A stretch of 64,000 nucleotides of DNA, taken from positions 27,894,390-27,958,389 of the forward strand of contig OX637406.1 of the NCBI GenBank assembly GCA_951799425.1, in the 5' to 3' direction. A program made the translations under genes and the position numbers. The number at the start of each line of letters is the position of its first letter. The stretch's first letter is position 1. Below, in pieces: positions 46,861-59,219 of this stretch. The notes below the pieces were generated by a model that worked only from the letters and a program-made list of their open reading frames with translations, made no database searches and was not told the origin of the DNA. The stretch comes from Ilex aquifolium (lineage: Eukaryota > Streptophyta > Magnoliopsida > Aquifoliales > Aquifoliaceae).

Positions 46861-49152
46861 TGTAATGCCCCCAAAACCACCCTGGACGGCATTACATACT
46901 AAAACCATTTACATCATGAGAGCACTAAGATAAATCATCCATAAATAAGACTTCATATCAATCATTCTTTAATTTAACAAAATTCGGGCAGAGTCTCCTT
47001 TGTTCGGAGAGCTCTACCCAAAACACATCCTGTGCAATTATACTACATCGACCACACCGGGTCCATTTATCCATAAACTATTTACAACATTATCCCAAAA
47101 AATTTCCATTCATCGTATGTAATACCCACAATAACATTCCAAAGAATAAGTCAAGCCATGGCCACAATATCAACAGAATAAGTCCAACAATGGCATTTAC
47201 ATTTCCCAAAGAAAACATTAACTATTATAGCGCAGCGGAAATTACAAAAGAAATCTAGACTACACAGTGTTTCAAAAGAATATCCTAGTCTAGAACAAAA
47301 GTCAACGACATCTCTAGATGTCCCACTCGGGATCCAATTATCCCTCTAGTGAAGCCTCTCCATGGCCCGACTCGTTAGCACCTAGCTCATCCTCTGGCAC
47401 AAACTCTGAAAAATGTTCAACTGTAGGGGGTGAGCATTAAGCTCTGTAGGAAAATTCTCCCAAACTCAAACAAGGTTTAGAAACATGTAAAACAAGTCGG
47501 TCTCATTTCACAAATAGCATATATAATCTTTGAAGTAAAACATGACATTTAAATAGATCTCAAGTTTAAGAAACAACAGTAATTGAATGACTAAGTGGAA
47601 CCACTACACAGTTAACAAACCATATTCAAATATAATCCAATCCACCATACACTGTTTCCACAAGTTCTCGCAGAATCCCATACTTCCCAAGACTCTTGTA
47701 GAAATCGTCTATGGTAGAGTGAACAATAACCAATATACAATAGATAATCCATTCTACTATAAACCGTTTCCAACAAGTTCTCGCGGAATCCCATACTTCC
47801 GGAAACTCTTGTAGAAACCGTATCTAGTAGAATGAACAAATACTCACCATTTCATTCGTATCAACATTATAAACATGTATCTCCACCATGATGTAAGGGA
47901 AACCCCATGAATCGACACATTGAGTAATATCTAGCCCACACACACGCACACAAATCTTCTCAAAGATATCCATCCTTTAGGAAGGGCGTATGCCATACCA
48001 ATGGCAGTGACGTATCCAACCCAGGCATTAGTATACTAACCCTCTGACACGGCACTCGTGAGCAATAGCGGTTTAGTCTTACCAAAGCACTAACCCCACT
48101 ACGAGTGGTAGGAAAAATGCCAACCCACACGGAGCAAGCAACACGTCTACCCACTCTACGATATCTCGTCAAAGGCCACCCATGGTCATCCCACACTCAT
48201 AAGAGATACAATACCAAACACAATTTCACAATTTACAAGTATAACTTAAAAACCCCCAAATTTATCACATGACAATTTCAATAAACAATTACAAAAATAC
48301 AAGAGATCACCATAACATCATTTTATTACTCAACACCAAGCACTATGGTTTCAAAATCAATAATAAAGAAAGAATTTAAGAAGAAATCCATCACTCTCCA
48401 ATAACTAGGGTTTTGAAACACAAAAAGAGATTTCATGGGTATTCAACCCTAACTTTGTTAAAAACATGTAATCTTTGCCCAAAAGACTAAGAGAGGATGA
48501 TTTCATATCATATATATAACATTTAGAGCAAAACATACATATATACATAAGCCCTAACCTCAATGTAAGAGAAAGAGAAGAAATCTCCTACCTTGGTGTT
48601 CTTGAAATCTAGAGCTTGAATCTTGAATCACCCTTAAATCTTGTGTTTTTCCCCTTTGATCTTGAGTTTCTCTCTTCCTTTCTTTCTCTCCTAGGGTTCT
48701 AAAGTGTTTAGGATGAGATTGGAGTGAAGAATGGGGCAAAGGAGGGCTTGAGGTGGTGTTTTAAACCCAAAAATCCCGATTTTTTTACTGTTTCGGCATA
48801 CAGCAGACCAGTCTTCGTAGAATGGGCATAACTCTCTCATCCGAGCTCCGATTGAGATGATTCAAGATGATATGGAATTCTAAGAAATAGATCTACAACT
48901 TTTATGTTTTGAGTTTTGAGAGATATTGACTGAATCAAGGTCGAAATCGCGCTTGAAGTTGCAGCCAGTGCAATGTTTATGTGCACTGTTCACAGTCTGT
49001 TTCATCCCTTTTTCCATTTCCAATCCATTCCTAAGCCAACCAAATCCATCCCAAATCTCTCCAACACATATTTCTACACATATCCACATTTTTACAACAA
49101 ATATTTACTATATATCTATTTACATATATAAAATAAAATGTAGGGTGTTACA
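46861..49152 (-). mobile_element. Solo LTR L3 (2,292 bp), chromovirus type
   Basis: TGTAATGCCCC to GGGTGTTACA with target duplication CCATA (46856-46860, 49153-49157). No internal region. Carries the GGCATAACTCTCTCATCCGA module (about 48820-48960) shared with L4 and L5, in place of a palindrome array. Short frames inside are not genes. Confidence 0.93.
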
Positions 49153-49565
49153 CCATATATATACCTTCTCCATGCAGAAAGTCGATCAATATCTATCGAT
49201 TGGATTCAATTAAAACAGAGTGTTTTGAAGAGAGATCAAGAAAAATATGGATTCAAGATGAAGAACAAGAGGATCTTCAAACCGAGCATGAAGGGATCAA
49301 CCTCCACAACAGCCTCATCTAGGAAATATCTATAATGAGGTGATGTTTGAGAATCTTGAACAACAGATCTGGTATGATGCTCACTTTATCTCCAAGACTA
49401 TCATTTCTGAACGACCTATTATTTATGAAGATTTTAAGAATATAGGAATAAGACAAATTCTTGATGCAAGATGATGGTTACATTATGTTAGATTGACTGT
49501 TCCTGCCTATGATTGTTTAGTTCATGAATATTATAGTAATGCTAATATAATTGGGGAAAGACAAT

Positions 49566-52205
49566 TGTAACACCCCGCATTTTATTTTATATATGCATAT
49601 AGATTTAGAGTAAATAATTGTTGTAAAAATGGGGATATGTGTAGTGATGTGTGTTTGAATTTGGTAGATTGGAAAAGTAGAGATTTAAAATATTAGTGGA
49701 AATAATAGTTGAAATTTAGTTTTAATAAGTGAAAATATGAAATTTTAGGTCCTAGAACTTGTATTAAATAGGTTTGGTGTAAAAATATGTGTTGGAGAGG
49801 TTTGGGATGGATTTGGTTGGCTTAGGAATGGATTGGAAATGGAAAAGGGATGAAACAGTGAACAGTGCACGTAAACAGTGCACTGGCTGCAACTTCAAGC
49901 CTAATTTAGACCTTGATGCAGTCAATATCTTTCAAAACTCAAAACATGAAAGTTGTAGATATCTTTCTTAGCATTCCATATCATCTTGAATCATCTCAAT
50001 CGGAGCTCGGATGAGAGATTTATACCCAGATAACGAAGCGATGTCGAAACAGTCCGGCAGACTACCTTTCACCAATTTGATCATAACTCTTTGTTGGAAA
50101 GTCCAAATTATGCACCGTTATTTTTGTTAGAACCCTAACTCGTATATCTTTCCAACCATATAGGTCACACATACTAGAAATACCTGAATCAAATCAGTTT
50201 ATTCTCCGAAGTTGACCAAAAATCTGCACTATGATGTTCCTTGGATAGTAATTTTAATGTTTCGAGTGTAAATTTATTTTAGTTTGAAATCAATCATAAA
50301 AATAAATGTTTTTAGGTTAAAATAACATTAAAAATGAATCCGGAACGTCGAAAAACCTTAGGGTAGTCATATGGATCAAATTGGAGATTCTTAGTGGCAA
50401 AACCGTAAATTTGGAGAAACCCAAAACAGGCTGTGAACAGTGTTTTTCGAGGCTGCTATGTATAAACTCATTTTCATCTCATTTGCCCTCATTTCTTTCA
50501 CTCCCCTCACGCCCCCACACCTCTTAACCCTAGGAAAGATTATAGAGGAAGAGAGAAGGATAAAACACAAGATCAAGAGGAGATCTATACTTCAAAGAAG
50601 ATCAAATCTTCATCTTCTTCACACTAAACCTAGGTTTTCAAGAACATTGAGGTAGGGTTTTCTTCCATTCTTGTCCATTGATGTTAGGGTTATTATACAT
50701 GTAGAATTTGGCTCTTAATAGTATGTATTTGTTATGGGTTCCTTGTTCCTTGGTATGTTTACAAACATTCACATGATTTGAACAAAATGATGGTTGGAAA
50801 TCCATCAAACTCTAGTTTTTTGGGGAAATATAGATTTTTCTCTAAATCTTCACATCATCTTGATTTTGAAAATTCTAGAACTTTGTGTTGGGTAGTAAAA
50901 GGATTGTATTGATGATCTCATGCTTATTTCCTTTAAACTTGTCTCTTGTAACATGATTTGCGAAATGGGTATGTTTTTTTAAATTGTTCTATTATGTATC
51001 TTGCTTGTGAAAATTGGGGAAAATCATGGAATTTGCTTGTATATGAGGTTGAGTATATTGTTGGTATGTCACTCTTGTGTATGGTGTTGTGAGGGACTTG
51101 GATTACCTTCGAAAACTGCCGTAGAGCGTTAGAGGTTAGTTTATCCCAATGGGGGGTGAGATGGTTGTCTAATGCTCGTAGTGGATCATTGTGGTGACAG
51201 TGACCACTATTGTTCACGGATACCGGGGAAAAGGGTTAGTATACTAGACACCTTGGGAGGATCTCGTCAATGCCGTATGAGACGGTACACGCCCTTCCTA
51301 AATTGGTCTGTGATTGTTAGTGGAAATGGGTGAACGAGGTAGAATCGTCGGGTAGATTCATGAGAAGCGACAACCTACTTGAGTGGTACCAAATAGAAAT
51401 TATTGTTCATTGTACCAAATATTATTTCTCCAAGAGTTTCGGGTAGTATGGGGTGCCGCGATAACTTGTGGAAATGGTGTATGGTGGAGTGGATTATGTT
51501 GGAAATTGTTTGTCAATTAAACGTTGTTTTATTCTCTTTCAATTCCTTATTATTGTACAAACTTGAGATCTCCTTTAAAATGTCCTTATTTTATTTTAGA
51601 ATTTTATTTATATGTATGTGTGAAATGTGACCTACCTGTTTTACTTGATTTCAAAACCTTGAATGCGTTTGGAAGGATCCTCCTATAGAGCCTTGTGCTC
51701 ACCCCCCCCCCCCCCCCCCTTACTTCCCCACCTTTCAGATTTTGCCTTTGACGAGGAGGTGGGAGTCGAGGGGCCGACACATTGGGAGACTCCGACAGAA
51801 GAGAGCGTGGATCCCCAGGTGGACGCGTAGAGCGACCCCCCCCTTTCTTTTGTTATAGACTTGGATAATCTTTTGGGAGAATTGTATAGCCTAGTTTTAT
51901 TTTGTAAATTCCGCTGTGTATTATAGTACTTTTGTGGGGATGTAAAGGTCCTAGCTTGGCCTATTCTTTTGGGATAACATGTAAATTTGATGTATTGATT
52001 TTATGGTAGTTAAATAGACCCAGTGTGGTCATTACAGTAGAATTGCACAGGTTGTGTTTTGGGTAGAGCTCCCCGAACAAAGGAGACTCTGCCCGAATTT
52101 TGTTAAATTAAGGACCCCCGGTTATTTATGGATTTATTAGTTGCTCTCATGATATGAATGGTTATTGAATGTAATGCCGTCCAGGGTGGTATTTGGGGTG
52201 TTACA
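49566..52205 (+). mobile_element. Solo LTR L4 (2,640 bp), chromovirus type
   Basis: TGTAACACCCCGC to GGGGTGTTACA with target duplication ACAAT (49561-49565, 52206-52210). Shares the stress-like module near 49860-50070 with L3 and L5, and the GGGTAGAGCTCCCC segment with L1, L3 and L5. A run of 18 C lies at 51702-51719. Confidence 0.93.
51702..51719. repeat. C homopolymer (18) in L4
   Basis: Expansion of the C-rich stretch after GTGCTCAC that the other chromovirus-type LTRs also have in shorter form. Confidence 0.95.
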
Positions 52206-52986
52206 ACAATTGCGTGTGTTCGTAAGGGGTATTATTTTTCAAGTTACACCAGCTACTATAGCCGATTTTTTTCGACCCATGTAAAGACCAGAGAACCCAC
52301 AATATTTGTACATTGAATTACCTGATTTAAATATCATAGAAAGAGAAGTAACATGTAATCTAGAATTTGTTTGGGGTAAACCAAACAAATATATAAAGCA
52401 AGGGGATTTAATAGACATGTACCGCATTCTGAATTTAATAACAGTGTACAATTTGCTAGCCCGAGCTCAAAAAAATCAAATTTATACAAAGCAAGCTTAT
52501 TTCTTATATGCATTTGGAATGGGACACACAATTGACTTGCCAAACTTAATCATGGACCAAATGATACTTGCTATGGATAAAAAGAAACCATCACTCTCAT
52601 ATGCTATGTTAGTTTCTCAACTATGCAGAAACGAATGTGTAATCATTAATCCAATATGGAAGACAGTGGACCAGTTTGGAGCATTGGATATAACTTCATT
52701 GAAAAAGAGTCATGGAGGACAACTGGAAGATCAACCTGAAGCACCACCGACACCACAAGATGAACCATTCCAAATATCTGAAGAATTTTTCCCACAAGAA
52801 CAACAGCAGCCACAAGAGGATCAACCATACATACCAGTGGAGAACAGAACTGATAGACAGATCTTACTAGAGATGGAGACCAATATTACTCAGATCAACA
52901 GACACATGGATGAATATGACCAGAATCAAGCTGAGCTTTCAAAGATATTTAGAGATTACTTCGAAGCAGGATCTTCTACTTCCTAA

Positions 52987-53315
52987 ACAGACTGAAGATT
53001 CTACAAAACAATTTTCTCTCTTTCACTCATCTTTTACATTATGCACTTTTACTTTATGCACTTAAAATTTAATTTACTTTATGTTTTAACCATGTTGTTT
53101 GTTTCGAACTTCTGTGTGTTTAACTAGTTTTTGATAATTAATATGGAACTCATGTTAATTCCGTTATGAGGATTATTTCATATAATTTACAGTTGAATTA
53201 GGTTAATATTCCTATGTTTTGTTAAAATAACATTAATCTGATCATGTGGGATTTTCATATTTTAGTTGTATATTATCTTAATATTTTTGTTTGAACTTAT
53301 TCTGTTATAGCACGA
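52987..53315 (+). other. Athila-O spacer after ORF3
   Basis: AT-rich, with no gene or repeat edge until the L5 target site ATAGA. Confidence 0.6.
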
Positions 53316-54778
53316 ATAGATGTAACGCCCCAAAAATCACCTTGGAAGGCATTACCTTCTAACACCATTCATACCATGAGAGCAACTAATAAAATCCATA
53401 AATAACCAGGGTTCCTTAATTTAACAAAATTCGGGTAGAGTCTCATTTGTTCGGGGAGCTCTACCCAAAATACAACCTGTGCAATTATACTACATTGACC
53501 ACACTGGGTCCATTGATCCATAAAATATTTACAACATTATCCAAAAGAATAAGCTCAAACCATGGCTACTACATCAAAAGAATTACATTTGAACTTAGCA
53601 GCGAAATAAACAAAATACTAGACGTTACATGATTGTACATAATCGTTCATAGTCTAGCAAAAAAATAAACGACATCTCTAAATGTCCCAATCGGGATCCA
53701 AGTACCCCTCTAATGAAGCTTCTCCATGGCTCGGCTCGTTAACACCGAGCTCCTCCTCCAGCCCATAATCTGTAAAATGTTAACTGTAGGGGGTGAGCAC
53801 GAAGCTCTGTAGAAAAATCCTCCCAAACTCGAACAAGGTTTAGAAAACAGATAAGAACCGGTCGGTCTCATTTCGTAAATAACATATATCAATTTTGAAG
53901 GAAAAATAGGACATTTTAAATAGATCTCAAGTTTAAGCCGTAACAATAATCAAGTGAAAGGTAAAGGTAAATTTCATAACAATATACAATTTTCAACTTT
54001 AAGCCATTTAGGAAGGGCGTCTTCCGATACATTGTCCCATACCAATGGACCGGCCAAGACGATCCAACCCATCATCCCATGTATATTGGTTCATCCCCGT
54101 ACCATGTATGTTGATTGTTTCTCATGAATCTACCCAACGATTGTACTTAGTCCACCAATCACTATCACAATCACAAACACTTTAGAAAATGGCGTCTACC
54201 ATCCCAATGACAGTGACGAGTCCCTTCCCAGGGAAAGTATATCATCCCTTGTTCGAACTCCCGTGAACGATAGTGGTTGCATTACCAAATGACAATCCAC
54301 TACAAGTGTTAGGAAACCATCTCATACCCACTGGGATAGACTAACATCTAACACTCTACGGCATCTCTCGATGGCAATCCAAGTCCATCACAACAACCAT
54401 ACAAATGAGGAAACCAAAATATTCTCAATTCACCAACAATTCCAAATAAATACAAAATCCACAATTTCTCATTTTACAAGCATATCTAAAAAATCCCCAA
54501 ATTTATCATGTAACAATTCCAATGACCAATTAAGGAAAAATACAAGAGATCACAACAACATTATTTATTACTTAACACAAAGCACTAAAGTTTTAAAAAT
54601 CAAGAACAAATGAATATTGAGAGAAAAATCCACCTCTCATGAGAACAAGAGTTTTCAAAACAAGAAATTAGAGGTTTCATGGCAATCTAACCATAGTCTT
54701 GTTTTAAACATGATAATATTTGCAAGAATATCAAAAATCAAAGATTTCCTAACACATATCTAAGATTTAGAGTAAAAA

Positions 54779-54904
<126 letters not shown>

Positions 54905-56101
54905 CCCTAGCCTCAATGAACAAGAGTGAGAGAAACCCCTACCTTGAATCAAAGATTCTAAGTGAAAGCCCAAGCCCTATAGACCTCCTTCTTCCATTTT
55001 CTTCCTCCCTTAATCTTCCTCTAAGGTTCCAAGAGGTGTGGGGTGAGAGTGGAGTGAAAAGAATGGGAGTAAATGGCTGAAATCTGTGTTTTTAAACACA
55101 GCAGTCCCGAAGTATTGTTCACATACTATTTTGGTGTTCTCCAAAATTACGATTTTGCCACTAAGAATCTCTAATTTGATCCATATGACTATCCTAAGGT
55201 TTTTCGACGTTCCAGATTCATTTTTAATGTTATTTTAATCTAAAAATATTTATTTTTATGATTTATTTCAAACTAAAATAAATTTACACTCGAAATACTA
55301 AAATTACTATTTTATTCTTACGGTTTCAATATATTGATGAGAATGCAAAAATGTCATATTTTTCTATTTTAATATTTAGCATTTTATACTTATTTGAAGC
55401 CTAAATGTACTCATTATTCTTATATTTTGATTTATGATGCAAATGGAGACGTTAAATGCAAAACGGAACTAATTGGACTGTTTCGACATCGCTTCGTTAT
55501 CTGGGCATAACTCTCTCATCCGAACTCCGATTGAGATGATTCAAGATGCTATGGAACTCTAAGAAAGAGTTCTACAACTTCCATGTTTTGAGTTTTGAGA
55601 GATATTGTAACACCCCGCATTTTATTTTATAGATGCATATACATATATAGTAAATAATTGTTGTAAAAATATGGATATGAGTAGTGACGATAGGAATAAA
55701 AAAAAATAGAGATGCGAATTGATTGGGAAGTTAAGCTTCGAAGATGTTTAAACTTGGAAAGGGTGAATAGACAAGTTTCTAAAGGTTTTTAGGTCAAAAT
55801 AAGGTTTCCATTGAGTGCGGAAGGTCGAAAAACCTTGGGAGAGGTAATATGAGGTGTATTAGAAGTTAGGAAGTATTTTGGAGTTAAAACACATTTTAGA
55901 GAAAATTTGGGAATTTAGGATTTTGGACACTTCTTAGTATTTTGGCCATAACTTTTTATTATTAAGTCCAATTGATCTGAAATTTTTACAGTAGATAGCA
56001 GACATCTAGGGCTACAAAAGTGTATCTCATGAAAATTTTCCAATGCGACCTCTAAATGGGTCAAAATCGCACTGGAAGTTGAAACAAAAATCTGACAGTC
56101 A

Positions 56102-56174
56102 AACCGTACCGGTACGCGTACCGGTACGCCGAACTCCAGTAGCTAAACCGTACCGGTACGCATACCAGTACGCC
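56102..56174. repeat. TACCGGTA palindrome array in L6
   Basis: Words AACCGTACCGGTACGCGTAC joined by the linker CTCCAGTAG, which resembles the ATTCCAGTAGG linker in the Athila-D arrays. Confidence 0.9.
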
Positions 56175-56222
56175 CGATAAAGCCCAGCCCGATCCGACTT
56201 CGGTTCTTTCTCCATTTCTTCC

Positions 56223-56232
56223 ACTATAAATA
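56223..56232 (+). promoter_or_regulatory. TATA box of L6
   Basis: CTATAAATAC, identical to the Tek-1 LTR TATA box, with the palindrome array directly upstream in both. Confidence 0.7.
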
Positions 56233-58322
56233 CATCCCTACACCTCTCTAAGCCCCATTTCACCACTCCAAACCCTAGGTAGCCTTAGAAAGAGAGAAAG
56301 GGAGAGAAAAACACAAACACAGAGGGAGATTTACACCATTCTTGAAGATCAAAACCCTAGATTTCTCAAGATTCCACTTCTATACCCATTTCCTTTTCTT
56401 CCCTTCTTCACCCAATCTCACCCAAATCTCTTAAAACCCTAGGAGGAGGAAATTAAGAGGAAAAGGAAGGAGAACAAGAAGGTTTTGAAGGTTGGGTCTT
56501 GGATTTATAGCTTGGCTTAAAAGGTAGGGGATTTCTTCCTATTCTCTTACATTGAGGCTAGGATTAAATTATATGTATTCTTTTGGTTCAAAATCATATA
56601 TACTTGCTATTATCTACTTGATTCTTGATCCTCTTGCATTTATTGCCATGTTTTAAACATTGTGGTAGTTGGGTAACCATTAAAGGTCCCTTCTTCATTC
56701 TCAAACCCTAGTTTTAAGAAAAATGAATCTTTCCTCTCTACCTTTTCTTTGTGCTCACCATCACAACCTTAGTGTTTGATATTGTATAACAAAATGATGT
56801 TTATGGTGATCTCTTACTCTTTTTCTTCCATTTTGCTATGGTACAAATTGTGAAATTTGGGGATTTGTGGAGTTAGTTGTTAATTGAGGAAATTGTGGAT
56901 ATCGTATGTCTTGTTTGGTTGTTTGGAGGAACAAGGGTGAGAGGTTCCCTGTAAGGATGCTTGAGAAATAAGGCTTTGAGGGTGAATTGGGGACTTGTGT
57001 AATTGTTGTTTATGTGAGATATTTGTTGGTATTTTATCTCTTGGGTGGTTGTACGATACGAACATGGATTACTATGGACCGGGGATCATGTAGTGGGTAT
57101 ACGTCTTTATATGCCACGCGGGTATGAACTTTTCCTACCACATGGAGTGGGTAGACGTCTTTGTACGCCGTGTGGGTATAAACTTTTCATATCGCTAATG
57201 ATCACGGTTTAGTAACGTGGGTTGTATCGGGCACACCGTGTGGGTCATCGTGCATTGTACCAAATACGCTTTCTGCAAGAGTTTTGGGGTAGTATGGGAT
57301 GCCACAAGAACTTGTGGAAATGGTGTATGGTGGGATGGATTATGTTTTGGGAATTGATTCTTATTGGTATCTTGTGTTCATTTATTCTTTTAATTACTGT
57401 GGTTCCTTAAACTTGAGATCTATTTAAAATGTCCTGCTTTTCCTTCAAAATGTTATATATTCTATTTGTGAAAATGAGACCAACCGTTTTATATGCTTTC
57501 CTAAACCTTGTTTGAGTTTGGGAAGATTTTGCTACAGAGCTTCGTGCTCATCCCCTACAATTAACATTTTTCAGATTATGCTATAGAGGAGGAGCTTGGC
57601 GCTAATGAGCAGGGCCTTGGGGAAGCCTCATTAGAGGGGTACCTGGATCCCGAGTGGGACATTTAGAGATGCCCTTTTTCTTTTGTACTAAACTAGGAAC
57701 CAATATGTACAAACATTGTAAAGTCTAGTTTTCTTTTGTAATTCCGCTGCGCTACATTATTAAATTTTTGAGATGTAAATGCCATGGTTGGGCATATTCT
57801 TTTGGATAATGATGTAAATATTTTATGGATGATGAATGAAGTTTAATTTATTTTTGGATGATATTAGTGCTCTCATGATGTGAATGTTTTAGAATGTAAT
57901 GTCGTCCAGGGTGTGTTTTGGGGCGTTACAGATATAGACTGTATCAAGATCGAAATTGGGCTTGAAGTTGCTCCTAGTACACTGTTCACGTGCACAATTG
58001 AACTGTTTCGACATCGCTTCGTTATCTGGGCATAACTCTCTCATCCGAGTTCCGATTGAGATGATTCAAGATGTTATGGAACGCTAAGAAAGAGTTATAC
58101 AACTTCCATGTTTTGAGTTTTGAGAGATATTGACTGCATCAAGATCGAAATTGGGCTTGAAGTTGCAGCTAGTACACTGTTCACGTGCACTGTTCATATT
58201 CTAAAATCTGGTGCACAAAAATTCCAGTGGACTTTATTTTATTTTTACGTCATCACATATATAAGAATCACTAAACAAGTACATTACTATATTAATATAA
58301 ATATGTGGGGGTTTACAATAGA

Positions 58323-59214
58323 TTTCTTTATTTCAGAAATCTTGTGAAATATTACACTCTTTACATATTTAGTGGAGATGTATAACCAAATGAAGAATTT
58401 GAGCCAATCTTCCTTGGAGAGATATTCTACATCTACTCAAATAAACATCTTCGATTCTACGGTAAACTTTCTTTCAATAGTCTCATTAATTTTGTCTTGA
58501 TTAGCATTTGTTAGATTATATTATTAGCATTATCCTTGAAATTCTTTTATGTGGGATTAATACAGATGAATAATTTCTGGAAAATTATCTTAGACCATTT
58601 TTCATTATCTTTGAGCCTTGACCATTTCTTTTACAAAATTATATCCTTAGTCAACCATGATTGAGCCTAAAAGAGTATAAATTCTTTTCATGAAACCCGA
58701 AAAATACCCGAGCCACATGAAAATAAATTAAACCTACCTTTTGCTATCTAATTTTCTTACATCCTCTTTTAAATCAGTATGATACAGAAAAACAAAAGGA
58801 GAAGGAAACAAAATAGTGAAAAGAAAAAGAAAAGAGTATTGGCTATTCAAAGAAAAGAAAAAACAGAAAGAAAATAGCCAAGAAAGTGAAAAATGAAAAA
58901 ATAAAAAGGATGAATATGAAAGTCTTGGAAAGCTAAAAAGAGGTGTACCACAATACAAAGAAAGGGTAGCTTTTGAATCCCATAGACATCATTTCTGAAA
59001 CCCTAAACCAATAAGCACATTACAACCTAAAGAAAGTCATTTTTGATTCCAGAAATTATGTATCTATATTAATCTTATCTATCTATCCATAACAGAAGAA
59101 TGTTGATAATATGTTTAATATAGTGTTGATATCCAGTCATGAGATTATGTTAAATTTCAATTTTATTCAAATACCCGTTCTTCATATATACTACATGTGA
59201 TATTATTTGCTTTG
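58323..59214 (+). other. Athila-O 3' spacer, first part
   Basis: No convincing gene. Contains a long A/G-rich stretch (about 58785-58930). Frames here are low-complexity. Confidence 0.6.
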
Positions 59215-59219
59215 TTAAC

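Larger units (their letters stand above)
49240..52986 (+). pseudogene. Athila-O ORF3 remnant, interrupted by solo LTR L4
   Basis: The part before L4 includes VPAYDCLVHEYYSNANI. The part after L4 (to 52986) includes RILNLITVYNLLARAQ and VDQFGALDI. Both correspond to the middle domain of Athila-D ORF3 (NLALVREFYRSLNF, HVYGILNKLLHYNLYP, PPDFGAIG). A Gln/Pro/Glu-rich C-terminal part with a heptad-like stretch follows. The remnant is broken, with a few breaks besides L4. No envelope features are seen. Confidence 0.75.
55606..57930 (+). mobile_element. Solo LTR L6 (2,325 bp), chromovirus type, nested in L5
   Basis: TGTAACACCCCGC to GGGGCGTTACA with target duplication GATAT (55601-55605, 57931-57935). 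It carries a TACCGGTA array (56102-56174) about 50 bp upstream of a TATA box CTATAAATAC (56223-56232). No internal region. Confidence 0.93.

Noticed and set aside
52306-52986. Possible host gene
   Set aside because: Its middle part parallels Athila-D ORF3 and it lies inside Athila-O downstream of pol, so it is the element's own third ORF.
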